Part shown: piece after piece, positions 10,701-17,963 of the stretch
How positions within the stretch are numbered: the first letter of the stretch is position 1
How the letters are laid out: the number at the start of each line of letters is the position of its first letter
Origin: JAGQYH01 sp041393015
GTDB taxonomy: Bacteria > Bacteroidota > Bacteroidia > Chitinophagales > JADIYW01
Direction of reading: 5' to 3'
Length of the DNA stretch: 59,870 bases
Assembly: GCA_041393015.1 (NCBI GenBank)
Contig: JAWKKV010000014.1
Span: 1-59,870, forward strand
Position numbers and translations under genes: made by a program
The notes under the pieces: model-generated
The model's database searches: none
Seen by the model: the letters and a program-made list of their open reading frames with translations, nothing else
What the model was told of the DNA's origin: nothing

Positions 10701-11982
10701 TTATCCTCAGTTAATCGCTTACTTATTGTTTAAGCCTAATTCAAACAACTCAATTGAATTAGTAAAAAAGGGAATTGAAGATGAATTGCCGGATTATGCC
10801 ATTCCATCTTTTTTTATTCCGGTAGATGAAATACCCTTGTTTCCTAATGGGAAAATAAATTTTGGTAAGCTGCCTGATCCTCAACAATTTGTGGCTCACA
10901 GAAATATAAAGTCTCCATCTAGTAAAATTGAGCAAGAGTTGGTATCAATTTGGCAGAAGGTTTTAGGCGTAGCATCAATTAGTATCGATGATAATTTCTT
11001 TGAAATTGGTGGCGATTCACTTTCAGCAGCCCAAGTTATTGCCGAATTTCAGACCAAGCATAAGGAAAGAATCTCTATCGCCATGTTTTATAATTTTTCA
11101 ACCATTGAAACATTTGCGACAGCATTTGCAAGAGATGCTGGATTCTTTTCCGCTCATCCTTTAATTCAGTTGAAAGCAGGAGAGGAGGATATTCCTTTGT
11201 TTTTTATACATGGATTAAATGGGTCAATTGCTATTTTAAATCATATAATTGACCAATTGAAAGTGCCAAATGCTTTATATGCTTTTCAAGCGAGTAGTCA
11301 ATATCATCAGAATGAAAGTATAGAAAAATTGGCGGCTAGTTATGTTGAGTTGATTGCTGGACAATCGATTAAAAAATGCATTCTTTGTGGTTTCTCCTTT
11401 GGTGGAATATTGGCATTTGAAATGGCGCATCAATTGAAACTTAAAGATATTGATGTCAAATTAATCGCTTTAGATTCCAAGCCAATCATTATGTATAAAA
11501 AACAGAAGAAATGGTTTTATAGAAGACTTTATGTTTCAAAAATGATGAGTTGGCTTTTAGAAGGAGTATTAGAATCTATACGTTTAAGTTGGAAAAATAA
11601 AAGCTTATCCTATTTTTCAATTTCCAAAAACAGGTTCAATAAATTAAAAGCTAGAATTGAACCTGAACATCTAGCTGAGATTGGTGCTGAGGAGGAAAAC
11701 TCAATCAGTATTTATCAAGAAATTCTGTTAAAATCTAGGTCATTAGTCAACAAATATCAACCCGAAAAATATAACGTTGATCTTACCTTAATAAAGGCCA
11801 TGAAAGAAAAAGAAGGTTTTATTGGCTTTGGATTTTCAAAAAATTCTTGGACGTATTTTACTAATGGAGCAATTGTGGTTAAGCCCATCAATATTCATCA
11901 TTATGATTTTGGAGAAAAGCAGTTTGCTAAATTATCTGCATCGATAATACAAGACGAAGCAAAGTCCTTTAACATAGTTTAG
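7711..11982 (+). CDS. Single-module NRPS: formyltransferase / partial condensation / adenylation / carrier / thioesterase
   Basis: A 1423-residue multidomain enzyme. Residues 1-300 form a methionyl-tRNA-formyltransferase-like domain with the catalytic triad visible: Asn94 and His96 in NYHDALLP, Asp132 in DDGIDSGD. Residues 310-540 resemble the second half of a condensation domain but lack the HHxxxDG active site. An adenylation domain follows: FTSGSSGRPKG near 710, FSFDVSVEEIF, NTYGPTEV near 849, GRRDNQVKIRGFRIE near 955 and NGKINFGKLP near 1046 with its Lys. Then a carrier domain (GGDSL, phosphopantetheine Ser1103) and a type I thioesterase (GFSFGG, nucleophile Ser1229). It should activate one amino acid, formylate its amine and release it by the thioesterase; the formylation start recalls LgrA of linear gramicidin synthesis. 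The specificity pocket begins D-V-E and I cannot decode it. No phosphopantetheinyl transferase or tailoring gene is adjacent. Confidence 0.9.
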   Translation: MLDFKRSCCLIGSSSLLIRCANILKKNNWDIKWIGSSDARIVEYCKQENIQNLNDSSNYKEALLNTDLDYLFSIVNNMIFDKEIINAPKQFAINYHDALLPNYAGMHASFWALYYQEKQHGISWHIIDDGIDSGDIIIQKSIDINKNETALSLHSKCYEQAVIAFEEMIHQLENNSIQPKPQDSKRRSYNAWQKRPQNACIINFDQSAETIQNQINAYDFGLHYENPIGQPKLLIEDKLYIIVESEVLKEKSNGQFGSIDCMDENTLIVNTKDLKIAIKKLSDIYGKNQPLSELNIATGAIVNNIDSVIEPLSNQYELTSKHEKYWVNKLLDLDVLEMPFVHRNKSISGGRKSKVFNIEIDNHEAIFSINKLEPNHYLSLLILYLSSLSDHYNFDIAIQQNEYQFANLFSSIIPCKIQIDAKQSVKENLEIILVQLKEAQKRTPFVNDIISRYPILRENISVDQIKGFNLTIGVAEKEIELDNSSTWNICFSMKEQNWQISYPEDEFNHPIAQSFISHFQHFANQLQLNYDQTLNSISLLPKAELDQIIYERNIRTVEIPKNKCIHHLFETYAIETPNEIAIVYGEESITYHDLNAKATLLANHLYANGFQPKQHVGIFLHRNIEHIVAILGILKAGGCYVPLNPDYPLARLEVMIHEANIHHLITAQELLKELENESINTLIWEEISFDIEQKENEYKFSSSDLAYIMFTSGSSGRPKGVPISHLNVVNFLFGIRDYINLSSRRIGAVAAPFSFDVSVEEIFSTICFGGTAHIIPKDLLVQPKPLVDYLYHNKINVMFIIPTLLDKIAEEFTPQTIQHLECILSGLQSKKNKSFKKFRNLSSEMKIINTYGPTEVTFGPCGYYYLGDELDELETPIGQPLANYEMYVVNSQIQVLPDYIPGELLIGGQSVSKGYLNYPELNTQRFIETSFGGATKKYRSGDLVYSDGKGNIHFIGRRDNQVKIRGFRIEIGEVESAISKIESIEKCIVLAKKVNQNYPQLIAYLLFKPNSNNSIELVKKGIEDELPDYAIPSFFIPVDEIPLFPNGKINFGKLPDPQQFVAHRNIKSPSSKIEQELVSIWQKVLGVASISIDDNFFEIGGDSLSAAQVIAEFQTKHKERISIAMFYNFSTIETFATAFARDAGFFSAHPLIQLKAGEEDIPLFFIHGLNGSIAILNHIIDQLKVPNALYAFQASSQYHQNESIEKLAASYVELIAGQSIKKCILCGFSFGGILAFEMAHQLKLKDIDVKLIALDSKPIIMYKKQKKWFYRRLYVSKMMSWLLEGVLESIRLSWKNKSLSYFSISKNRFNKLKARIEPEHLAEIGAEEENSISIYQEILLKSRSLVNKYQPEKYNVDLTLIKAMKEKEGFIGFGFSKNSWTYFTNGAIVVKPINIHHYDFGEKQFAKLSASIIQDEAKSFNIV

Positions 11983-12028
11983 TATTGTTTTTTTTGAAAC
12001 CTCTCCAGAGTTAACTATCTTATTAGTT

Positions 12029-12349
12029 ATGAAAACGAATGCAATGACACGAGATTTTGATACATTAAGTGAAGCGATGAATGCCTTGAAAAAGGAAGGA
12101 TATACAGAAGACTTTAATCTATTACAGGAAAGTTTAGTTTGCAGAAATAGATCATTTAAAGTTTTTGCAGATGAATTTGAGATAGATGAATTCTATCGTT
12201 TTGAAGGCATGAGTAATCCATCAGATAATAGTATTTTATATGCTATTTCCTCTAAGAAGCACGGCATAAAAGGATTGCTAGTAAATGGATATGGTATTTA
12301 TAGTGAAGATATTACCGATAAAATGATGAAGAAATTATCCGTTCATTGA
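12029..12349 (+). CDS. Small conserved Bacteroidota protein
   Basis: A 106-residue soluble protein (MKTNAMTRDFDTLSEAMNALKKEGYTEDF...). Similar short proteins occur widely in Bacteroidota and are often labelled phosphoribosylpyrophosphate synthetase in databases, but the product is far too short and lacks any PRPP-binding loop, so I treat that label as wrong. It starts 46 nt after the NRPS, and its last 15 nt overlap the 3' end of the convergent engB. It may be transcribed with the NRPS, but a functional link is not shown. Confidence 0.7.
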   Translation: MKTNAMTRDFDTLSEAMNALKKEGYTEDFNLLQESLVCRNRSFKVFADEFEIDEFYRFEGMSNPSDNSILYAISSKKHGIKGLLVNGYGIYSEDITDKMMKKLSVH

Positions 12350-12958
12350 TTCTTCTTCTGTTGGTAGATCTTTATTGATACTCTCAATAAATCCATGAAT
12401 TTCTTCATAACCGGCATTACTAACCGAAGAGGTGATAAAACATTCCGGTAAGTCTTCCCACATTTTCTTCAATTCAGCATAAAAAGCATTGACTTGCTTT
12501 TGAATGTCTCTTTTTTTGATTTTATCAACCTTCGTAAAGGTAATGACGAAAGGAACCTGCATACTGCCGAGCCAATTCACAAACTCTAAATCAATTTTTT
12601 GTGGCGGAATTCTCGAATCAATCAATACAAATACACAAGAAAGCGTATTTCTATTGGTTAAATAAGCTCGGATCATTTTGTCCCATGAGCTACGTTCACT
12701 TTTTGAAACTTTCGCATAGCCATAGCCCGGTAAATCCACTAAATACCAAGCATTGTCAATTCTGAAATAGTTAAGCAACTTCGTTTTACCTGGAGTGTGC
12801 GACACTTTCGCCAATGCTTTTCTGCTAGTGAGCATATTAATCAAAGACGATTTGCCGACATTAGAACGACCTATAAAAGCATATTCCGGCAATGGATCTT
12901 TTGGACATTGACCAATTTTTGTAAAACTTCCTATGAACTCTGCGTGTTTAATATTCAT
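12335..12958 (-). CDS. engB: Ribosome-biogenesis GTP-binding protein EngB (YsxC/YihA)
   Basis: A 207-residue cytoplasmic GTPase needed for assembly of the large ribosomal subunit. All G motifs are present: GRSNVGKSSLIN (G1), HTPGKT (G2, switch I), DLPGYGYAK (G3), FTKVDK (G4) and ITSSVS (G5). Length fits the family. The last residues overlap the preceding convergent gene. The start ATG faces the ubiE promoter region, with 90 nt between the two starts. Confidence 0.95.
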   Translation of the reverse strand: MNIKHAEFIGSFTKIGQCPKDPLPEYAFIGRSNVGKSSLINMLTSRKALAKVSHTPGKTKLLNYFRIDNAWYLVDLPGYGYAKVSKSERSSWDKMIRAYLTNRNTLSCVFVLIDSRIPPQKIDLEFVNWLGSMQVPFVITFTKVDKIKKRDIQKQVNAFYAELKKMWEDLPECFITSSVSNAGYEEIHGFIESINKDLPTEEESMNG

Positions 12959-13009
12959 TACTATCTATTATTAAGCAAACTTAGGTGTTTGTTAGTAATT
13001 TATTCATTA

Positions 13010-13036
13010 TTGAAATGGTTTAATAACATAACTTTG
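13010..13036 (+). promoter_or_regulatory. Promoter of ubiE-porT, nearly leaderless
   Basis: TAACTTTG at 13029-13036 is a perfect match to the Bacteroidota -7 element, with a TTG at 13010 (16-nt spacing, slightly short). Transcription is expected near 13043, only about six bases before the ubiE ATG, so the start region carries no room for a Shine-Dalgarno sequence. Confidence 0.65.
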
Positions 13037-13048
13037 CACCCGATAATT

Positions 13049-13783
13049 ATGGCAGAACACGATAAAATAACGCCTTACTTAAAAGAAGAGATCGCTAAAA
13101 AGGAGCAAGTAGCGGAAATGTTCGACAACATTTCTCATAGCTACGATTTCTTAAATCACTTTCTTTCGCTAGGAATCGACAAATTATGGAGAAGAAAAGT
13201 AATCAATTTACTTAAGAAATCTCAACCCAAGCAAATTTTAGATGTCGCTACCGGAACAGGAGATTTGGCATTGGCGTCACTAAAACTAAATCCTGATAAA
13301 GTAGTTGGTGTCGATATTTCTAATAAAATGTTGGAGGTAGGAAGAAAGAAGATTAATAAGAGAAATCTATCCGATAAAATAGAAATGAAAACAGCAGACG
13401 CTGAAAATCTTCCCTTTGAAGATCAACAGTTTGATGCTATTGTATCTGCTTTCGGCGTTAGAAATTTTGGTGATCTTGAAAAAGGATTGACAGAAATGTC
13501 ACGTGTTTTAACAGTAGGTGGTAAGGCTTTAATTTTAGAGTTTTCTATACCTAAAAATGTCATTTTTAGAAATTTATACTATTTCTATTTTTGCAACGTT
13601 CTACCTTTTATTGGTAAACTAGTATCAAAAGATAGTCGCGCATATAGCTACCTTCCAGAATCTGTGAGAGCATTTCCGGATGGCGATAGAATGGCGGGAA
13701 TTTTAAAAAATTGCGGTTTTAAAACAGTTCAATGCATTCCACTAACATTTGGGATAAGTACAATATACTTGGCAGAAAAATAA
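13049..13783 (+). CDS. ubiE: Demethylmenaquinone methyltransferase
   Basis: Class I SAM-dependent methyltransferase, 244 residues, that methylates demethylmenaquinone to menaquinone, the respiratory quinone of this phylum. Seen: VAEMFDNISHSYDFLNHFLSLGIDKLWRR, the typical UbiE/MenG N-terminus; ILDVATGTGDLAL (SAM motif I); DKIEMKTADAENLPF; DAIVSAFGVRNFGD; and the C-terminal GIST-YLAEK. The open frame extends upstream to 12797, but ATG 13049 gives the normal family start and sits just after the promoter. Its 3' end overlaps the porT start by 52 nt, an arrangement also known from other Bacteroidota. Confidence 0.95.
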   Translation: MAEHDKITPYLKEEIAKKEQVAEMFDNISHSYDFLNHFLSLGIDKLWRRKVINLLKKSQPKQILDVATGTGDLALASLKLNPDKVVGVDISNKMLEVGRKKINKRNLSDKIEMKTADAENLPFEDQQFDAIVSAFGVRNFGDLEKGLTEMSRVLTVGGKALILEFSIPKNVIFRNLYYFYFCNVLPFIGKLVSKDSRAYSYLPESVRAFPDGDRMAGILKNCGFKTVQCIPLTFGISTIYLAEK

Positions 13784-14457
13784 TTTTTGTCTTACTCTTG
13801 GTAATGCCTTGCCTTTTAAATGCACAGCATAATACCTTAGAGAACGATATGCGTTTTAAAAAACGACATATCAAGTTTGGTATTCACATGGGTTTTAATG
13901 TTAGTAATTTCAGAGCTTTTAGAAGTGAAGAGTTTATTCAAACCGATTCTTTATTTGCAATCAATGCAGAAAATGGAACAGGATTTAACTTAGGAATTGT
14001 TTCTTCTTTGTATTTACACAAGAATTTTGAGTTGAGATTTATTCCAACATTAGCCTTTTCTGAAAAAACATTGCGATACGAATTTGAGAACAGTAGTGTT
14101 CCCCAAAAATTAGAGTCGGTATCTATTGAATTTCCAATACAAATAAAATTTAAATCAGATCCCATAAATGATTTTAGAATTTATGTTATAGCTGGAATGA
14201 AGTACGGACTGGATTTGGCCGCGAAATCTCAAGATAGAAATGCCGAAAATATAGTGAAGTTGAATAAATCTGATTTTGCTGTAGAATATGGTGTAGGCTT
14301 TGAGATCAACTTCCCGTTATTCATTCTTGTACCTGAGTTTAAAGTCTCCAATGGTATTTTAGACGTCCATTCTCGAGATCCTCAATTAATTTTCTCCAAT
14401 ACATTAGATCGATTAAAAAACAGAAGCTTTACTTTTTCATTGAATTTTGAAGGATAG
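13732..14457 (+). CDS. porT: Type IX secretion PorT/SprT-like outer-membrane protein
   Basis: A 241-residue protein with an N-terminal signal sequence (RKIIFVLLLVMPCLLNAQ) and a beta-barrel pattern of alternating hydrophobic strands: FGIHMGFNVSNF, FELRFIPTLAFS, SIEFPIQIKFK, FRIYVIAGMKYGLD, FAVEYGVGFEI and SFTFSLNFEG ending in an aromatic-rich strand. Position directly after ubiE is characteristic of PorT/SprT, a component needed for type IX secretion; the T9SS sorting domains on two other proteins of this window fit its presence. The start is ATG 13732, overlapping ubiE by 52 nt. No nearer ATG, GTG or TTG lies before the hydrophobic core. Assignment to PorT rather than a generic porin-like protein rests mainly on synteny and length. 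Confidence 0.8.
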   Translation: MHSTNIWDKYNILGRKIIFVLLLVMPCLLNAQHNTLENDMRFKKRHIKFGIHMGFNVSNFRAFRSEEFIQTDSLFAINAENGTGFNLGIVSSLYLHKNFELRFIPTLAFSEKTLRYEFENSSVPQKLESVSIEFPIQIKFKSDPINDFRIYVIAGMKYGLDLAAKSQDRNAENIVKLNKSDFAVEYGVGFEINFPLFILVPEFKVSNGILDVHSRDPQLIFSNTLDRLKNRSFTFSLNFEG

Positions 14458-14542
14458 TGCGACGCTAGTCATTCTGAGGCGGACTTAGATTTGATGAAAA
14501 AAGGATATAATCGGTCGAACCATTTTACTTAACACATTGGGC

Positions 14543-14577
14543 AAAAAAAAAGCTCCATGAAAAATCATGAAGCTCCT
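14543..14577 (-). terminator. Intrinsic terminator of the transaldolase-like gene
   Basis: Read on the minus strand, the stem AGCTTCATG (14567-14575) pairs with CATGGAGCT (14551-14559) with one mismatch, and is followed by nine T. It lies 28 nt after the stop of the gene at 14604-15260. Confidence 0.85.
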
Positions 14578-14603
14578 TATATTGATTATCTAGTTTAAAT
14601 TTC

Positions 14604-15260
14604 TTATTTATTCGCTTTATTGTGATCAGCTAAAAATTGAGCCAATCCAATATCAGTTAAAGGGTGTTTAAGCAAACCTAAAATTGAACTTAAAGGACAA
14701 GTTACCACATCGGCACCTAATTCTGCACATTTTACAATATGTAATGGATTTCTAATTGATGCAGCTAAAATCTCCGTTTCATAGCCTTGTACATTATAGA
14801 TGTGTGCAATCTGACTAATCAATTCCATTCCATCCCAAGAAGTATCGTCTAATCTTCCAATAAATGGAGAGAGATAAGTAGCTCCCGCTTTAGCCGCTAA
14901 AATAGCTTGTCCGGCAGAAAAAATCAATGTACAATTGGTTTTAATACCGTTGTCACTAAAATGACGTAATGCTTTCACCCCATCTTTAATCATTGGTACT
15001 TTAACAACAATATTGGGATGCAAATCAGCTAACTTTTCACCTTCTTTTACAATGCCTTTATAATCAGTAGAAATTACTTCAGCACTTACCGGACCGTCAG
15101 CTATCTCACAAATTTTAATGTAATGCTCTAATATTTTCTTTTGTCCTGTAACGCCTTCCTTAGCCATCAAAGAAGGATTAGTGGTAACGCCATCTAAAAC
15201 GCCTAAATCAAAAGCTTCTTTTATCTGATCTAAGTTTGCTGTATCTACGAAAAATTTCAT
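14604..15260 (-). CDS. Transaldolase / fructose-6-phosphate aldolase family protein
   Basis: A 218-residue TIM-barrel aldolase of the short transaldolase subfamily (FSA/TalC type). Motifs: MKFFVDTANLDQI at the start, GVTTNPSLMAKEG, VVKVPMI with the Schiff-base lysine, KTNCTLIFSAGQA, and YLSPFIGRLDD. Enzymes of this size either transfer dihydroxyacetone units between pentose-phosphate sugars (TalC) or split fructose 6-phosphate (FSA); the sequence alone does not decide, although the transaldolase role is commoner in Bacteroidota lacking the long enzyme. It is transcribed alone and ends at its own terminator. Confidence 0.92.
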   Translation of the reverse strand: MKFFVDTANLDQIKEAFDLGVLDGVTTNPSLMAKEGVTGQKKILEHYIKICEIADGPVSAEVISTDYKGIVKEGEKLADLHPNIVVKVPMIKDGVKALRHFSDNGIKTNCTLIFSAGQAILAAKAGATYLSPFIGRLDDTSWDGMELISQIAHIYNVQGYETEILAASIRNPLHIVKCAELGADVVTCPLSSILGLLKHPLTDIGLAQFLADHNKANK

Positions 15261-15405
15261 TTGCTTATTTTATGCCAAAGGTAGCGTTAAAGAAAAGAAT
15301 TCTCAAAAAAACAATTATCAATTTCTAAATAGTAATCAAAAACCAATATTTAATCTTTCCTTGTCCAACAATTCCAATGATATCACGTGCAAAGACATGA
15401 GATTG

Positions 15406-15440
15406 TTGATTACTTTAGTGTTTACAATTAATTACATTTG
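15406..15440 (+). promoter_or_regulatory. Promoter of a leaderless small secreted-protein gene
   Basis: TACATTTG at 15433-15440 matches the Bacteroidota -7 element exactly; TTG at 15406-15408 is the nearest upstream partner (24-nt spacing, a little long). The predicted transcription start falls at or one or two bases before the GTG codon at 15448. Confidence 0.55.
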
Positions 15441-15447
15441 TTATAAA

Positions 15448-15834
15448 GTGAATATATTGATTCAAACAACTCGTTTATTACTTACAATAATTCTTTTACT
15501 GTTAAGCACTAGCATAGTTTGTGCTCAAGAAAATACCGCCCCTGAGCCTCATTTTATTGGTTATTACTTTACCAATCGGAATAATGAAAAGATTGAAGAT
15601 TTGTATATGGAAGATAAGTTTACTTTTCTTGTAATTGAAACTTCAAATGCTATCGGAGAAAAAGTGGTACTAACACTTGACGATAACGATGGGGAGTGGA
15701 TTTATAAAAATAAATACATTTCAACCAATAGTAGTATACGTTTTAAGATTAAAGACGATTTTCAAAAAGTGAAATTCAAAATTTACAATCCAAAAAGGAA
15801 TAAACATAATCGACTTAAGGAGAAAGCAATGTGA
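15448..15834 (+). CDS. Small exported protein of unknown function
   Basis: A 128-residue protein beginning at GTG 15448. The frame is open back to 15361, but the promoter -7 element ends at 15440, so upstream starts cannot be on the transcript. The N-terminus VNILIQTTRLLLTIILLLLS...VCAQ is a clear signal peptide cut after Ala-Gln. The mature part is a small beta-rich domain (FIGYYFTNRNNEKIEDLYMEDKFTFLVIET) with a basic tail (KRNKHNRLKEKAM). I do not recognise the family. It is convergent with the SRP RNA gene. Confidence 0.6.
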   Translation: MNILIQTTRLLLTIILLLLSTSIVCAQENTAPEPHFIGYYFTNRNNEKIEDLYMEDKFTFLVIETSNAIGEKVVLTLDDNDGEWIYKNKYISTNSSIRFKIKDDFQKVKFKIYNPKRNKHNRLKEKAM

Positions 15835-15990
15835 AATATGTTTGCTTTACAATAAAAGTTTTATGTTGCGTAGATCGAATGTCTGTCTAATTAACCCAAT
15901 TTCATTCTTGTAACGAATAATCTTTGTAACATCAAAAGAAGTCCTTATTACTCAATGTTTTTTTGGATTTTTACTTCACGTATGGGCATA

Positions 15991-16090
15991 AAAAAAGGCA
16001 AGTTACTTACATCGCACCGCTACAACCGTCGACCCTTGCTGTCTTCCGACCCTGGGGGATTAAACAGGAGCTAGTCGTATAAGACTTGCC
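15991..16090 (-). ncRNA. ffs: Signal recognition particle RNA (small bacterial 4.5S type)
   Basis: On the minus strand the conserved SRP domain IV is plain: AGGGTCGGAAGACAGCAAGG, a hairpin with the GGAA tetraloop and the asymmetric internal loop bound by Ffh. The 5' end GGCAAGTCTT pairs with AGTAACTTGCC at the 3' end to close a single long hairpin of about 95 nt, followed directly by a T7 run at 15991-15997. A promoter lies at 16096-16129. The protein partner Ffh is encoded in the same window at 39899-41233. Confidence 0.95.
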
Positions 16091-16095
16091 AGTTG

Positions 16096-16129
16096 CAAAG
16101 GTACTAATTTATTTAATGATTTGTAGCAA
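16096..16129 (-). promoter_or_regulatory. Promoter of the SRP RNA gene
   Basis: The minus strand carries TACCTTTG (complement of 16096-16103), a perfect -7 element, with TTG (complement of 16127-16129) 23 nt upstream. It predicts transcription from about 16090, which is the 5' G of the paired end of the RNA. Confidence 0.75.
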
Positions 16130-16308
16130 TTAACACTTTCTAACAACGATTTAATATTGGTCTGTTTTTTACTTTATTTTGAATTCGTTTATCCGTTAGC
16201 AGAGGCGTTTTTCTTGTATTTAACACTTCAAAGCATATGTAATTTCAATATCTCATAAATATATGCTTCAATAATATTATTTTGCGAGCTACAATCAAGT
16301 AACAAATT

Positions 16309-17952
16309 ATGGCTAAAGAAACAACCAATATTGATTTTAACATGAATGAAGACCACATGAAATTAGCAGTGGGTGAATTGAAGAATAGATTAAAGAAAAT
16401 TAAACTTGGTGGCGGACAAAAAGGAATTGACAAGCAGCATGCTCAAGGTAAATTAACCGCAAGAGAAAGAATAGATTACTTATTAGATGATAAATCTAAT
16501 TTTATTGAAATAGGTGCTTTTGCAGGTGACGAAATGTATGAAGAACATGGAGGCTGTCCCGCAGGTGGAGTAGTAGCAGGCTTAGGATACATTAAAAAGA
16601 GACTGTGTATGGTAGTGGCTAATGATGCTACCGTAAAAGCAGGTGCTTGGTTTCCAATTGCAGGAAAGAAAAATTTAAGAGCGCAAGAAATTGCCATGGA
16701 AAATAGGCTGCCTATTATTTATTTAGTAGATAGTGCAGGCGTGTATTTACCAATGCAAGACGAAATTTTTCCGGATAAAGAGCATTTTGGAAGAGTATTT
16801 AGAAATAATGCTAAAATGTCGGCAATGGGCATACCGCAAATAGCTGCCATTATGGGAAGTTGTGTGGCTGGAGGGGCTTATTTGCCTATTATGTCTGATG
16901 AAGCATTAATTGTAAATAAAACCGGTTCTATATTTTTAGCAGGACCTTATTTGGTGAAGGCAGCAATAGGAGAAGATGTAGACAAGGAAACATTAGGTGG
17001 AGCGGTCACTCAAGGAGAAATATCCGGAGTAATCGATTACATCATGGAAGATGATAAAAGCTGTTTAGATACTATTCGGGAACTGATGGATAAATATGGC
17101 GATTTTAAAACAGCAGGTTTTAATAGAGAAGCACCTCAACCGCCGGTAAAACATCCCGACGACATTTATGGCATCATTCCTAGTGCCAGCAATAAGCCAT
17201 ACGATGTAAAAGAAGTTATTAAGCGTTTGGTAGATGAATCAAAATTTACGGAGTACAAAGCCGGTTACGGACAAACCATTTTTTGTGGTTACGCCAGAAT
17301 TGATGGCTGGTCGGTAGGTATTGTAGCCAACCAAAGACTTCTAGTAAAAACTCGAAAAGGGGAGATGCAATTTGGTGGTGTAATCTATTCTGATTCGGCC
17401 GATAAAGCAGCGCGTTTTATCATGTTGTGTAATCAAAAGAAAATTCCTTTAGTTTTCTTGCAAGATGTAACCGGATTTATGGTAGGCAGTAGATCAGAAC
17501 ATGGAGGCATCATTAAGGATGGCGCTAAAATGGTAAATGCGGTAAGTAATAGTGTGGTGCCTAAGTTTACCATCATCACCGGTAACTCTTATGGAGCAGG
17601 AAATTATGCCATGTGCGGAAAGGCTTACGATCCTCGTTTAATTGTAGCTTGGCCAAATGCCAAGCTGGCGGTGATGGGTGGTTCGCAAGCCGCACAGACT
17701 TTATTGCAGATTGAAGTAGCATCCAAATTAAAGAAAGGAGAAAAAATAAGTGAGGAGAAGAAGAAAGAGATGTTGAAGCACATTACGGATAAATACGACA
17801 AGCAATCAACTGCTTATTATGCCGCCGCTCGATTATGGATAGATGCTATTATTGATCCAATGGAAACCAGAAAATGGATTTCAATGGGGATTGAAGCGGC
17901 CAATTATGCACCTATTACCGATGAGTTTAAAGTAGGAGTTCTTCAGACTTAA
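16309..17952 (+). CDS. Acyl-CoA carboxylase beta subunit, methylcrotonyl-CoA carboxylase-like
   Basis: A biotin-dependent carboxyltransferase subunit of 547 residues, standard for the family. The two crotonase-like halves are seen: GKLTARERIDYLLD and the first oxyanion region GSCVAGGAYLPIMSDEALIVNKTGSIFLAGP, then FLQDVTGFMVGSRSEHGGIIKDGAK and GNSYGAGNYAMCGKAYDPRLIVAWPNA in the second. The AYLPIMSDE and SIFLAGP wording fits 3-methylcrotonyl-CoA carboxylase (leucine catabolism) better than propionyl-CoA carboxylase. No biotin carboxylase/biotin-carrier subunit is in the window. A membrane protein gene starts 11 nt downstream and is probably co-transcribed. Confidence 0.9.
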   Translation: MAKETTNIDFNMNEDHMKLAVGELKNRLKKIKLGGGQKGIDKQHAQGKLTARERIDYLLDDKSNFIEIGAFAGDEMYEEHGGCPAGGVVAGLGYIKKRLCMVVANDATVKAGAWFPIAGKKNLRAQEIAMENRLPIIYLVDSAGVYLPMQDEIFPDKEHFGRVFRNNAKMSAMGIPQIAAIMGSCVAGGAYLPIMSDEALIVNKTGSIFLAGPYLVKAAIGEDVDKETLGGAVTQGEISGVIDYIMEDDKSCLDTIRELMDKYGDFKTAGFNREAPQPPVKHPDDIYGIIPSASNKPYDVKEVIKRLVDESKFTEYKAGYGQTIFCGYARIDGWSVGIVANQRLLVKTRKGEMQFGGVIYSDSADKAARFIMLCNQKKIPLVFLQDVTGFMVGSRSEHGGIIKDGAKMVNAVSNSVVPKFTIITGNSYGAGNYAMCGKAYDPRLIVAWPNAKLAVMGGSQAAQTLLQIEVASKLKKGEKISEEKKKEMLKHITDKYDKQSTAYYAAARLWIDAIIDPMETRKWISMGIEAANYAPITDEFKVGVLQT

Positions 17953-17963
17953 ACAACACATTT

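Noticed and set aside
12029..12349. Phosphoribosylpyrophosphate synthetase
   Set aside because: The database-style label does not fit: the protein has 106 residues and lacks the PRPP-binding loop and catalytic motifs.
12797..13048. N-terminal extension of ubiE by 84 codons
   Set aside because: It overlaps engB in antisense, precedes the promoter -7 element and has no UbiE likeness; ATG 13049 is the real start.
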